This document shows positions 5,902-13,330 of a stretch of 13,330 nucleotides of DNA, piece by piece; positions within the stretch are counted from its first letter, which is position 1, and every line of letters starts with the position of its first letter. Location of the stretch: contig CANQNI010000023.1 of the NCBI GenBank assembly GCA_947625175.1, positions 1 to 13,330 on the forward strand, given 5' to 3'. A program made the translations under genes and the position numbers. This stretch comes from an uncultured Eubacteriaceae bacterium (GTDB lineage: Bacteria; Bacillota; Clostridia; Eubacteriales; Eubacteriaceae). The notes under the pieces were generated by a model. The model did no database searches. It was not told the origin of the DNA and saw only the letters and a program-made list of their open reading frames with translations.

Positions 5902-7827
5902 ATGTTAATTAATATAGACAATTTAAATTTCGCTTATGGCGTTGATGATATTTTTAAAAATGCAAAGTTTTATCTAAAGGAAAAAGAAAGAGTTGGTTTA
6001 GTTGGACCTAATGGAATTGGTAAATCTACTTTTATTAAAATTTTAACAAACCAACTAGAACCAGATTCGGGAAATATTATAATTGATTCAAAAATTTCTA
6101 TTGGACACCTGGAACAGGAAATTGACTTTGATCAAAATAAAACTTTAAATGATTTATTTAATAATATCTTTTATGACTATAGAAAAAAAGAAAAAAGATT
6201 GAGAGAACTTGAACAGTTAATATCTGATTCAAATCCAGGTGATTTAGAAAAACTTTATAAAGAATATGACAAATTACAGGAATTTAGTAGAAGAGAGAAT
6301 ATTTATAGTCACGAAAGTTTAGTTCGTGGAATGATTAATGGACTTGGTCTTAACAAAGATGATTTATTAAAACCATTTAAATCTTTATCCGGGGGAGAAA
6401 AAACTAGAGTTATATTAGCTATGATATTACTTCGCTCTCCTGACTTACTCATATTAGATGAACCGACCAACTTCTTAGATATTAAAACTTTAGACTGGTT
6501 AGAGAATACTTTAGTTAATTATAAAGGAAGTATTTTACTCATTTCCCATGACCGTTACTTCTTAAATAAAGTTTGTACACGTATAGTTGAAATTGAAGAC
6601 TTTCAATTTAATAGTTTTCCAGGGAATTATGATAATTATGCTCAGGAAAAAGAAATACAACGAGCAGAACAGAATAAACTTTATATGTTAGCTTTAAAAG
6701 AAGTTGAAAGACAAAAGAAAATTATCAATCGATATCGTGATATTAACTCAAAACAATCCTCTAAACATGCACGTAGTAGAGAAATTGCTTTAAGTAAAAT
6801 TCAGTTACCCAAGAAAATTGAAAGTAAAAAAGAAATTCTATTTTATTTTAAACCCAAAATTAGAAGTGGGGAGGAAGTATTAAGAGTAACCGACTTAACT
6901 AAAAGTTTTAATAATCAGGTTTTATTTACCAATATTAATTTTTTAGTTAAAAGACAAGATAAAATCGGAATTGTTGGTGATAATGGAATAGGAAAAACAA
7001 CACTATTTAATATATTGAGGAAAAAGATTCAACCTGATTCCGGTAGGATTGAATATGGAGCAAAAGTTCATTATGCGTTTTTTGACCAGGAATCGAATGA
7101 TTTAAAAGAATATTCAGATTTTAATTTAATAGACGTTATTAGAGAAAGTAATATTGATATGTCTGATGGGGAAATTAGAGATTTCCTAGCTACTTTCTTA
7201 TTTACAGAAGAAGACGTTTTTAAAAAAGTTGGTGATTTGTCTGGTGGAGAAAAGGTTCGAATTAAATTAGCTCAAATTATGCTGACTAATGCTAATTTCT
7301 TAATTATGGATGAACCTACCAATCATATTGATATGGAAACAAAAGAAATTTTAGAAAATGTTCTCTTAAATTATCAAGGAACCTTATTATTTATTTCCCA
7401 TGATCGATATTTTTTAGATAAAATCGCTGATCATATCTATGAATTTACTCCTAATGGAATTAATGAATATTTAGGAAATTATACTAATTATTTAAAGAAA
7501 AAAGAATCTAACAGTAATTCATATGAGACTCCTACTCTTCTAACTAAAACACAAAGACAAAAAAATAATAAAAAGTCGAGAGAGTTTAGACAAAATAAAA
7601 CAAGACTTCAAAAAGAAATAAAACAAATAGAACAAAATTTAGAAGAAAATGAAGAAGTATTAGCTTATCTTGAAAAAGAGATGTCCAGTCCAGATTTCTA
7701 TAAGAAGAATTCGAATACTGGTGAAATTATAAATCAATATAATCAAATTAAAAAAGATAATATTTTTTTAACTGAGCAATGGGAAAATTTATCATTAGAA
7801 TTTGAAGAAATAGAAAAAAGTAGTTAG
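5902..7827 (+). CDS. ABC-F family ATPase, YdiF/Uup-like, with C-terminal coiled coil
   Basis: 641 residues, close to B. subtilis YdiF. Two ABC cassettes lie in tandem with no membrane domain. Cassette 1 has Walker A GPNGIGKST (35-43), signature LSGGEK (162-167), Walker B LLILDEPTN (182-190) and SHDRYFL (215-221). Cassette 2 has GDNGIGKTT (359-367), LSGGEK (446-451), FLIMDEPTN (466-474) and SHDRYFL (499-505). Both catalytic Glu are present. The charged interdomain linker (about 245-310) and a Lys/Glu-rich C-terminal coiled coil (about 550-640) are the parts that reach the ribosome in ABC-F proteins. The likely role is translation regulation or relief of ribosome stalling; drug resistance is possible but nothing points to it. 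The ATG has no Shine-Dalgarno and lies one base after the glycosyltransferase stop, so translation is probably coupled. Confidence 0.93.
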   Translation: MLINIDNLNFAYGVDDIFKNAKFYLKEKERVGLVGPNGIGKSTFIKILTNQLEPDSGNIIIDSKISIGHLEQEIDFDQNKTLNDLFNNIFYDYRKKEKRLRELEQLISDSNPGDLEKLYKEYDKLQEFSRRENIYSHESLVRGMINGLGLNKDDLLKPFKSLSGGEKTRVILAMILLRSPDLLILDEPTNFLDIKTLDWLENTLVNYKGSILLISHDRYFLNKVCTRIVEIEDFQFNSFPGNYDNYAQEKEIQRAEQNKLYMLALKEVERQKKIINRYRDINSKQSSKHARSREIALSKIQLPKKIESKKEILFYFKPKIRSGEEVLRVTDLTKSFNNQVLFTNINFLVKRQDKIGIVGDNGIGKTTLFNILRKKIQPDSGRIEYGAKVHYAFFDQESNDLKEYSDFNLIDVIRESNIDMSDGEIRDFLATFLFTEEDVFKKVGDLSGGEKVRIKLAQIMLTNANFLIMDEPTNHIDMETKEILENVLLNYQGTLLFISHDRYFLDKIADHIYEFTPNGINEYLGNYTNYLKKKESNSNSYETPTLLTKTQRQKNNKKSREFRQNKTRLQKEIKQIEQNLEENEEVLAYLEKEMSSPDFYKKNSNTGEIINQYNQIKKDNIFLTEQWENLSLEFEEIEKSS

Positions 7828-7860
7828 TAATACTAAGGTAAGTATTTCCAACTACTTTTA
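7814..7860. terminator. Bidirectional terminator overlapping both convergent stop codons
   Basis: AAAAGTAGTT (7816-7825) pairs perfectly with AACTACTTTT (7850-7859), and an inner AATACT/AGTATT pair (7829-7834 with 7841-7846) extends the hairpin. The right side ends in TTTT for rightward transcripts. The six A at 7814-7819 give a T run for leftward transcripts. The TAG of the ABC-F gene (7825-7827) and the TAA of the sugar transferase (7860-7858) both lie within the structure, leaving only 30 bases between the genes. Confidence 0.75.
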
Positions 7861-9252
7861 AGATCCTTCGAGCATAGCCTTTGGAGTTTTTAGCATTATT
7901 TCTAAATCTAATAATGGAGACCAGTTTTCGATATATTCTAAATCAATATCAATTCTTTCTTTAATAGAAGTATCTCCTCTATAACCTCTAACTTGAGCTA
8001 AGCCCGTTATTCCTGGTCTAACATGATGCTTTATCATATAGTTTGGTATTGATTTCTTATATTTATCAACCCAATAAGGTAGTTCAGGACGGGGTCCAAT
8101 TAAACTCATATCACCTTTTAGAACATTAACTAGTTGAGGTAATTCATCTATTGAATATTTTCTGATAAAAGAACCAAATTTTGTTTTTCTTGGATCATCT
8201 TCAACCGTCCAACCTGTTTTACCATCATCTGGTTGATCCACCCGCATACTTCTAAATTTATAGATAGTAAACTCTTTTCTATTCTTTCCCACACGGTTTT
8301 GTTTATAAATTATTGGACCTGGTGAAGTTAATTTAACTCCTAAAGCTGTTAATAATAGTATTGGAGAGGTTATTATTAAACCTATTGTTGAAATAATAAT
8401 ATCACCAAGTCTCTTGAAGCCAGCTTTAAATGGATCATCTAAAGGGATATAACGAGTATTTATTAAAGGAATCCCATCAAGCTCATCAATATAACTTTGA
8501 GAGCTATGTAATAATTTAATATAATCTGGGATAACCTGTGTTTTAACTCCCTGTAATTCACATACATCTATTACTTTATTTATCTTTTCATAACTATTAT
8601 TTGGTAAAGCAATTACTACTTCATCTATAAAATTTGTAGCCAGAATATTTTCTAAATCATTAGTTTTACCAAGAATCTTAATATTATCTTTTTTTTCTTT
8701 TGAATAATAGTCATCAATATAACCCACGATATTGTAACCTAATTGTGGCTCAGATTGAATTTTTTTAACAAATGTTTCTCCTACTTTACCTGCTCCTACT
8801 ACAATTACATGTTTTAGATTATAACCACGTCTCCTAAATTCCCTTAAAACTTTTCTAACAGTAAACCTTTCAATTATTAGAAAGACGTTTGATCCGATAT
8901 AAAAGAATCCCAACATTAAACGAGAATAATTTATATCTTTAGTAAAATATAAATAAGTTACTGTAATCATTATTCCAATTGTATTAGCAGCAATAATATA
9001 AATAGCCTCTCTTAAAAATCGGACTTTTCTAAATGGCTTATATAATCCTAAAATAAAGTAACAGATAAAATAAACAGGAATGATGAACACTAGCAAATGA
9101 AAATAGTTCAGGAAATTCATTATTCGAGGTCCATCGTGAAAAAAAGGAGAAACAAATCTTAACCAATAGGCTAAGAGTAAAGCCAATGAAACCACAATCA
9201 TATCTAAAATTATCTGGATTGCGTTAAAATAGGTTTGATTTGCTTTAATCAT
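7858..9252 (-). CDS. Undecaprenyl-phosphate sugar-1-phosphate transferase (WcaJ/EpsE-type polyprenyl glycosylphosphotransferase)
   Basis: 464 residues, the full long form of the family. Four N-terminal membrane helices (about 10-32, 48-70, 82-103, 110-127) precede a Rossmann-like CoA-binding_3 domain (about 147-240, VVGAGKVGE). A fifth membrane helix follows (about 283-307). The C-terminal catalytic domain has the YKFRSMR block (331-337), the Asp-Glu pair in SIDELPQL (369-370), IGPRPE (385-390) and VRPGITGLAQVRG (411-423). Such enzymes load the first sugar phosphate onto undecaprenyl phosphate to start exopolysaccharide or capsule synthesis. Glucose-1-phosphate is the usual substrate of this subtype, but galactose or another sugar is possible. 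Last gene of the leftward operon, 42 bases after the GT2 gene, with only a weak ribosome binding site. No flippase or polymerase is nearby. Confidence 0.9.
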   Translation of the reverse strand: MIKANQTYFNAIQIILDMIVVSLALLLAYWLRFVSPFFHDGPRIMNFLNYFHLLVFIIPVYFICYFILGLYKPFRKVRFLREAIYIIAANTIGIMITVTYLYFTKDINYSRLMLGFFYIGSNVFLIIERFTVRKVLREFRRRGYNLKHVIVVGAGKVGETFVKKIQSEPQLGYNIVGYIDDYYSKEKKDNIKILGKTNDLENILATNFIDEVVIALPNNSYEKINKVIDVCELQGVKTQVIPDYIKLLHSSQSYIDELDGIPLINTRYIPLDDPFKAGFKRLGDIIISTIGLIITSPILLLTALGVKLTSPGPIIYKQNRVGKNRKEFTIYKFRSMRVDQPDDGKTGWTVEDDPRKTKFGSFIRKYSIDELPQLVNVLKGDMSLIGPRPELPYWVDKYKKSIPNYMIKHHVRPGITGLAQVRGYRGDTSIKERIDIDLEYIENWSPLLDLEIMLKTPKAMLEGS

Positions 9253-9272
9253 AAATTTCTTACTTTAATAAA

Positions 9273-9310
9273 TTAATTACAGAGGTTTCTGCAATTAATT
9301 TTCTTTTTTT
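9273..9310. terminator. Hairpin between the GT2 and sugar transferase genes
   Basis: TTAATTACAGA (9273-9283) pairs with TCTGCAATTAA (9288-9298) around a GGTT loop, an 11-bp stem with one non-Watson-Crick pair. On the plus strand it is followed by TTTTCTTTTTTT (9299-9310), a textbook terminator tail. On the minus strand, in which the genes run, it overlaps the GT2 stop and is followed only by TTTATTAAAG. It would therefore be a weak terminator or a processing and stability element in the leftward mRNA. Confidence 0.5.
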
Positions 9311-10179
9311 ACATTATTTTTTAATCGAGCTAATGATTTTAATGATTTTGTACCTGATTTAACTAGTAAGTTTACCAATTTAGGATATTTTTCCTGATAA
9401 TGTTTATCATAAAAAATTAACATTGAATCATAAAAAGCATCAAGTACTTTTGGATTGGCTTTACCATCCCAACTAGCTTTTTTAAAATGAGTAATTTCAC
9501 TAACAGGATGATAAATAATTCTAAATCCTGCTTCCTTAATTCTATAACACCAATCTATATCTTCTCCATACATAAAATATTCTTCATCTAAACCACCAAC
9601 TTTTTCATAAACATCACGTCTTAACAGAATAAAAGCTCCAGTAATACAATCCACTTCGGTAGTTGTATCCTCATCTATGTAGGTTAAGTTATAAGAACCA
9701 ATGGTTGGGCTTTTCTTAAAAATTGAATCTAATTTTAAAGTATGAAATAGACTGTTTAGAGGAGTAGGAAAACTTCTTTTACATGCAGGATCTAATTTTC
9801 CATCACCTAGAACAACTTTACATCCAAGAACATCATAATCTTCATGCTTATCTAAATAATCTAAACACTTTTGTAAAGTATCAGATTGAATAACAGTATC
9901 AGAATTTAATAAAAGAATATAATCTCCCTGGGCTTTTTCTAATCCAATATTATTTGCTTTGGCAAAACCTTCATTATCATTGTTTAGAATAATATCTACC
10001 TGAGAATTATCCTTATAGAATTTTTTTAATTTTTCTCCGGATTTATCAGGCGAATCATTATCTATAACAATAATTTCTCCATTAATATTCGAAAATTTTA
10101 AAGCTTCAAGTACTGAATCTATACATTGTTGAGTATAATCAAAAGTGTTGTAATTAACTATAATTATCGAGATTTTCAT
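9295..10179 (-). CDS. Family 2 glycosyltransferase (WbbL/rhamnosyltransferase-like, COG1216 type)
   Basis: 294 residues, a single GT-A domain with no membrane helix. Visible motifs are the N-terminal IIIVNYNT (5-12), IVIDNDS (37-43) for the nucleotide, NEGFAKANNIG (69-79), and NSD (92-94) as the DxD-like metal site. The acceptor-side TGAFILLRR (180-188) and GGLDEEYFMYGEDIDWCYR (195-213) carry the putative catalytic acid. Members add a sugar, often rhamnose, to a lipid-linked polysaccharide intermediate on the cytoplasmic face; the sugar cannot be read from sequence. The ATG overlaps the dusB stop by four bases (ATGA), with AAGGAGG just upstream inside dusB at a short spacing. Together with the downstream priming transferase it forms a two-gene polysaccharide module appended to housekeeping genes. 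Confidence 0.88.
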   Translation of the reverse strand: MKISIIIVNYNTFDYTQQCIDSVLEALKFSNINGEIIVIDNDSPDKSGEKLKKFYKDNSQVDIILNNDNEGFAKANNIGLEKAQGDYILLLNSDTVIQSDTLQKCLDYLDKHEDYDVLGCKVVLGDGKLDPACKRSFPTPLNSLFHTLKLDSIFKKSPTIGSYNLTYIDEDTTTEVDCITGAFILLRRDVYEKVGGLDEEYFMYGEDIDWCYRIKEAGFRIIYHPVSEITHFKKASWDGKANPKVLDAFYDSMLIFYDKHYQEKYPKLVNLLVKSGTKSLKSLARLKNNVKKEN

Positions 10180-11186
10180 ACATCCTCCTTAATTGAGTTA
10201 AATAAACTAATAATCTCTTTAGATTTAGTAGCTTTAAAAATTTCTTTTCTTAATAGGCTTGCTTTAGGTAATCCTTTTGAATAAGCTGCTAATTGTTTTC
10301 GTAAGGCAACAATCATATGGTCAGTATTATTAAATTCCTGAGCTAGTTTAATGTGCTTTAGAGTAAATTCAATTCTATCATCAATAGTTAATTCATTATA
10401 ATCATTAAACCTTAAAAAGTCTTTAATTTGCTTGAAAATCATCGGGTTATCTACTGCAGAACGTCCTATCATTAAGTTTGTAAATCCACGATTAATAGCT
10501 TCTTGAGCTTTTTCAGGTGATGATATATCCCCAGATAAAACAACAGGGATATTCACTTTATTTAAAATACTCTCAGCTATATCCCAATTTGCCTTACCAG
10601 AATAAAATTGTTCTCTACTTCGGGGATGAATCACTATTCGGTCAGCTCCATTATCTTCAATTACCTGAGCTATTTCTAATCCAATATTTTGATTTAAACT
10701 AAAACCTGTTCGTGTTTTTACAGATAACGGAACTTCTGAAACAGAACGAATTGCTGAAACACATTGTCCCAGTAAATCAAGATTCTTAAGTAAGGCAGAA
10801 CCGTCTCCATTTTTAACAATTTTTGGAGCTGGACACCCTACATTAAATTCAAGAAACTTATACTGAATTTGACCATCTTTTCGTTTAACTTCTAATTTAT
10901 CAACTACGGATTTTAGAATTTCTGGTTCAGAACCAAATATTTGAATTCCAAAATTCTTTTCAATTTTATCAGTTTTAATTAAGTCAAAAGTTTTCTTATC
11001 TTTATAGTATAGTCCTTTAGCACTAACCATCTCGCTGGTTGTATAATCAGCTCCATATTCTTGAGCTAATAAACGAAATGGCAGGTCTGTATAACCTGCC
11101 ATTGGAGCTAAATATAAATTTATATCTGAAAACTTATTTGAATCATTTACTTTTATTTCTTTTTCGATTCTTTTTGTTCTTTTCAT
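10176..11186 (-). CDS. dusB: tRNA-dihydrouridine synthase (DusB/NifR3 family)
   Basis: 336 residues, an FMN TIM barrel plus C-terminal helical tRNA-binding domain. It reduces specific uridines in tRNA to dihydrouridine with NADPH. Motifs are LAPMAGYTD (26-34, flavin site), NVGCPAPKIVKNGDGS (115-130) with catalytic Cys118, KTRTG (157-161), HPRSREQFYSG (187-197), LSGDI (217-221) and IGRSAVDNP (240-248). DusB commonly follows coaX or related genes in Bacillota. The ATG at 11186 overlaps the coaX 3' end by 44 bases. No in-frame ATG, GTG or TTG occurs between it and the first barrel strand, so the overlap appears real. This yields a short Lys/Arg-rich N-terminal extension. No strong Shine-Dalgarno is visible, so coupling to coaX translation is likely. 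Confidence 0.94.
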   Translation of the reverse strand: MKRTKRIEKEIKVNDSNKFSDINLYLAPMAGYTDLPFRLLAQEYGADYTTSEMVSAKGLYYKDKKTFDLIKTDKIEKNFGIQIFGSEPEILKSVVDKLEVKRKDGQIQYKFLEFNVGCPAPKIVKNGDGSALLKNLDLLGQCVSAIRSVSEVPLSVKTRTGFSLNQNIGLEIAQVIEDNGADRIVIHPRSREQFYSGKANWDIAESILNKVNIPVVLSGDISSPEKAQEAINRGFTNLMIGRSAVDNPMIFKQIKDFLRFNDYNELTIDDRIEFTLKHIKLAQEFNNTDHMIVALRKQLAAYSKGLPKASLLRKEIFKATKSKEIISLFNSIKEDV

Positions 11187-11952
11187 AAATTAATTTAAGA
11201 CCTTTTAATGCTAATTGTGGATCATAAACATCTATAATATCTGAAGCATTATAAATCATTCGACCGTATCCACCAGTAGCAATTACTCTAATTGAATCAT
11301 CCCCTATTTCTTTTTTCATTTGATTAATAATATGTTCTGTTAATCCTAAATATCCATAGAACAATCCAGCTTGCATACTACTAACCGTATCTTTTCCAAG
11401 AACACTACTAGGTTCAATAATTTCAATATTCGGTAATTGAGCTGCATTTTTAAAAAGAGCATCAGCAGAAATTTGAATTCCAGGGGCTGTTACTTTAGCA
11501 CACATGCAACCATTTTGATCTATATAGTCAAAAGTAGTTGCAGTTCCAAAATCAGCGACAATTATATTGCCTCCCTCTAAATCATAAGCAGCTACAGCAT
11601 CAATTATTCTATCAGCTCCTACCTCAGTTGAATCTGCTAAATGAATGGGTAATCCGGTTTTTATTCCTGGCTCAACAATTAATGGTTTTAATTCAAATAA
11701 TTTAATTATTCCATTAACTAGTGAATGCATCATATTTGGAACTACGGAAGCTATTACAACACTATCTACATTTTCTGGTTCTAAATTAATATCTTTTAAA
11801 AAACCCCGAAGGACTACTGCATATTCATCAGAAGTTCTCGGGGTCTTAGTCATAAACCGCCAGGAATCAACTAATTGATCGTCTATATAAATTCCACATT
11901 CTGAGTTTGTATTCCCGACGTCTATAACGAGAATCGTATTTTCTAGATTCAT
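11143..11952 (-). CDS. coaX: Type III pantothenate kinase
   Basis: 269 residues, slightly longer than the usual 255-260. It catalyses the first step of CoA synthesis, ATP-dependent phosphorylation of pantothenate. As an ASKHA-fold kinase it shows phosphate-1 motif DVGNTN (11-16), SVVPN (69-73), VGADRIIDA (111-119), the DFGTATTFD strand (134-142) with the catalytic Asp134, APGIQISADAL (157-167) and ATGGYGRMI (225-233). Type III enzymes are typically not feedback-inhibited by CoA and need a monovalent cation. The extra length is a very basic tail (KNKKNRKRNKSK) that lies in the region overlapping dusB, so it may exist mainly because of that overlap. The ATG overlaps the thioesterase stop by four bases (ATGA). 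Confidence 0.95.
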   Translation of the reverse strand: MNLENTILVIDVGNTNSECGIYIDDQLVDSWRFMTKTPRTSDEYAVVLRGFLKDINLEPENVDSVVIASVVPNMMHSLVNGIIKLFELKPLIVEPGIKTGLPIHLADSTEVGADRIIDAVAAYDLEGGNIIVADFGTATTFDYIDQNGCMCAKVTAPGIQISADALFKNAAQLPNIEIIEPSSVLGKDTVSSMQAGLFYGYLGLTEHIINQMKKEIGDDSIRVIATGGYGRMIYNASDIIDVYDPQLALKGLKLIYEKNKKNRKRNKSK

Positions 11953-12329
11953 TTTATTTTACTTAAGAATTTTTCAATATTAACAATAACTCTGGTATGT
12001 TTGCCATCTGCTACAGTTTTATTAGAATCTTCTACAATAAAATTAAAACTATAGATTCTACTACTTTCTTTCTTTTGTTCTAACTTTATAGTAATTAAAC
12101 TACCTAACTTACTTGGAGCTTTATGATTGATTAATAATTCAGTTCCAACAGAAGTTTGATCATCAGGGAGTATATCTTCTAATGAACGATAAGCTAGACG
12201 TTCTATCCAAATTGCTATTTGTGGTGTTGCCAAGACTTCTAATCCACCACTTCCTAAAGCTTTAGCAGTAAAATCTTTTGTTACATTATATTGTTTTTTT
12301 ATTATAGTAGAATGATTCGTTAATTCCAT
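11949..12329 (-). CDS. Hotdog-fold acyl-CoA thioesterase, FlK (fluoroacetyl-CoA thioesterase)-like
   Basis: 126 residues, a single hotdog domain. It carries the FlK-family landmarks LGSGGLEVLATPQIAIWIE, TSVGTELLINHKAPS and GKHTRVIVN. The candidate catalytic set is Thr35, Glu43 and His69. Their spacing (8 and 26 residues) equals that of Thr42, Glu50 and His76 in Streptomyces FlK. The family hydrolyses short CoA thioesters, but most members outside fluoroacetate producers have unknown substrates, so fluoroacetyl-CoA activity should not be assumed. The start directly follows the ftsH stop (TAA then ATG), with AAGGA at 12340-12336 and a 6-base spacer. It overlaps coaX by four bases. Position next to the CoA kinase suggests CoA recycling or removal of a dead-end CoA thioester. 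Confidence 0.85.
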   Translation of the reverse strand: MELTNHSTIIKKQYNVTKDFTAKALGSGGLEVLATPQIAIWIERLAYRSLEDILPDDQTSVGTELLINHKAPSKLGSLITIKLEQKKESSRIYSFNFIVEDSNKTVADGKHTRVIVNIEKFLSKIK

Positions 12330-13330
12330 TTAATTTCCTTCGATTATCGGATTTCTTGGTTTATTTAAGAGATCTTTTAATTTACTTTTATTTTCTTCTT
12401 GAGAATTACTTTTATTAGTATCTGTTTCAGTAACTTCTTCTATTACTTCGGCTTCCTGAATATCACCTTCATGATAAATTCTTTTGAATTCTTCACCACT
12501 CATAGTACTTTCTTTTAAAAGTGTTTCTGCAACAGTAATTAAGGTATCTTTTCTTTCTTCTAAAATACTTACTGCTTTTTCAAAGGAAGAATCCACAATA
12601 CCACGAATTTCATTATCTATAATGGAAGCGACTTCTTCTGAATAATCCCTTTGAGTTCCCAGATCTTTGCCTAAGAAAACTTCACCATTGTCATTACCAA
12701 ACTTCATTGGTCCTAAGTGTTCACTCATTCCCCATTCAGTAATCATTTTCTTAGCTATCTGAGTAGCTCTTTCAATGTCGTTAGAAGCACCAGTACAAAT
12801 ATCTTCCAAAGCAACTTGTTCTGCTGCCCGTCCGCCAAGTAAACCAGCTATTCTATCCAATAATTTACCTTTAGTCATATGTTGACTATCATCCATTGGG
12901 AAAGAAATGGTATAACCAGCAGCCATTCCTCTTGGTATAATAGAAATTTCTCTAACATCTTCACCATTATGGAGATATTCCATAACTATAGCATGGCCAG
13001 CTTCATGATAAGCTGTAATTCTCTGATCATCTTCAGTTACTACTCGACTCTTCTTTTCTGGACCAGCTACCACTCTCTTGATAGCTTCTTCAAGTTCTTC
13101 CATTGTAATAACTTTTTTCTTGGCTCGAGCAGTTAATAAGGCAGCTTCATTCATAAGATTTTCTAAGTCAGCTCCGGTAAAACCAGGAGTTCCTTTAGCA
13201 ATTACTCCTAAATCAACTGATGAATCAATTGGTTTGTCTTTCTTATGAACATCAAGAATAGCTTCACGGCCTTTAACATCAGGAACACCAACAGTAACTT
13301 GTCTATCAAATCTTCCTGGTCTCAGTAAAG
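12330..13330 (-). CDS. ftsH: ATP-dependent zinc metalloprotease FtsH, C-terminal part (5' end beyond the right edge)
   Basis: The visible 333 codons begin in the second region of homology of the AAA domain ([11 protein letters not shown] with the arginine fingers). They pass through the helical lid ([21 protein letters not shown]) and enter the M41 peptidase domain. The zinc site HEAGH is at visible residues 108-112, with the downstream Asp in [10 protein letters not shown] as the expected third ligand. The C-terminal tail of about 45 residues is acidic and Ser/Asn/Lys-rich, as in many FtsH proteins. FtsH degrades misfolded membrane proteins and short-lived regulators at the inner membrane; its transmembrane helices and Walker motifs lie outside the window. 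It heads the visible operon and is followed without a gap by the thioesterase gene. Confidence 0.96.
   Translation of the reverse strand, partial: LLRPGRFDRQVTVGVPDVKGREAILDVHKKDKPIDSSVDLGVIAKGTPGFTGADLENLMNEAALLTARAKKKVITMEELEEAIKRVVAGPEKKSRVVTEDDQRITAYHEAGHAIVMEYLHNGEDVREISIIPRGMAAGYTISFPMDDSQHMTKGKLLDRIAGLLGGRAAEQVALEDICTGASNDIERATQIAKKMITEWGMSEHLGPMKFGNDNGEVFLGKDLGTQRDYSEEVASIIDNEIRGIVDSSFEKAVSILEERKDTLITVAETLLKESTMSGEEFKRIYHEGDIQEAEVIEEVTETDTNKSNSQEENKSKLKDLLNKPRNPIIEGN

Noticed and set aside
10517..10702. Plus-strand open frame of 61 codons within dusB
   Set aside because: Lies opposite conserved dihydrouridine synthase motifs. Composition looks like a shadow frame.
11645..11878. Plus-strand open frame of 77 codons within coaX
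   Set aside because: Shadow of the conserved kinase frame, no initiation signals.
12879..13136. Plus-strand open frame of 85 codons within ftsH
   Set aside because: Opposite the HEAGH zinc protease region, Ser/His/Phe-rich as a complement artefact.

Overview
The window is AT-rich (roughly 30% GC by eye) and reads as a chromosomal segment of a low-GC Gram-positive-type bacterium (Bacillota). The support is RNase Y (rny), the order ftsH - thioesterase - coaX - dusB, strong AAGGAG ribosome binding sites, TTG and GTG starts, a UgtP-like GT28 glycosyltransferase and a YdiF-like ABC-F protein. An anaerobic clostridial or Halanaerobiales-like lineage is plausible, but this rests on protein style and gene order only. 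No tRNA, rRNA, CRISPR array, insertion sequence or phage gene is visible.

Layout. (1) Positions 1-3725, minus strand: a cluster read right to left. It holds a small P-loop ATPase, a YhcC/YtqA-type radical SAM protein, a Uma2-like nuclease-fold protein and a Sel1-repeat protein, followed by a separately promoted rny that runs off the left edge. (2) Positions 3726-3912: a divergent promoter region. (3) Positions 3913-7827, plus strand: a stand-alone SpoIIE/RsbU-type PP2C phosphatase with its own terminator, then a GT28 glycolipid glycosyltransferase tightly coupled to an ABC-F ATPase. (4) Positions 7858-13330, minus strand: a tightly packed operon entering from the right edge. It runs ftsH (5' part missing), FlK-like hotdog thioesterase, coaX, dusB, a family 2 glycosyltransferase and a polyprenyl-phosphate sugar-1-phosphate transferase. 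It converges on the ABC-F gene at a bidirectional terminator that includes both stop codons.

How the genes fit together. The right-hand operon joins membrane protein quality control (FtsH), CoA supply (CoaX), an acyl-CoA thioesterase that may clear a toxic or stray CoA thioester, tRNA modification (Dus) and two surface-polysaccharide enzymes. The plus-strand genes concern membrane glycolipid synthesis and ribosome-associated ATPase activity, with a phosphatase of the partner-switching type beside them. The left cluster is mostly proteins of unknown role.

Most notable points: rny has a near-perfect promoter and Shine-Dalgarno but no ATG, GTG or TTG at the expected place, and an ATA codon sits there instead. 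A strong terminator hairpin directly abuts the start codon of the radical SAM gene, which has no visible Shine-Dalgarno. A hotdog thioesterase with an FlK-like Thr/Glu/His set is inserted between ftsH and coaX. A divergent Uma2-like protein is translationally coupled to radical SAM and Sel1 genes. None of these alone proves a new system.
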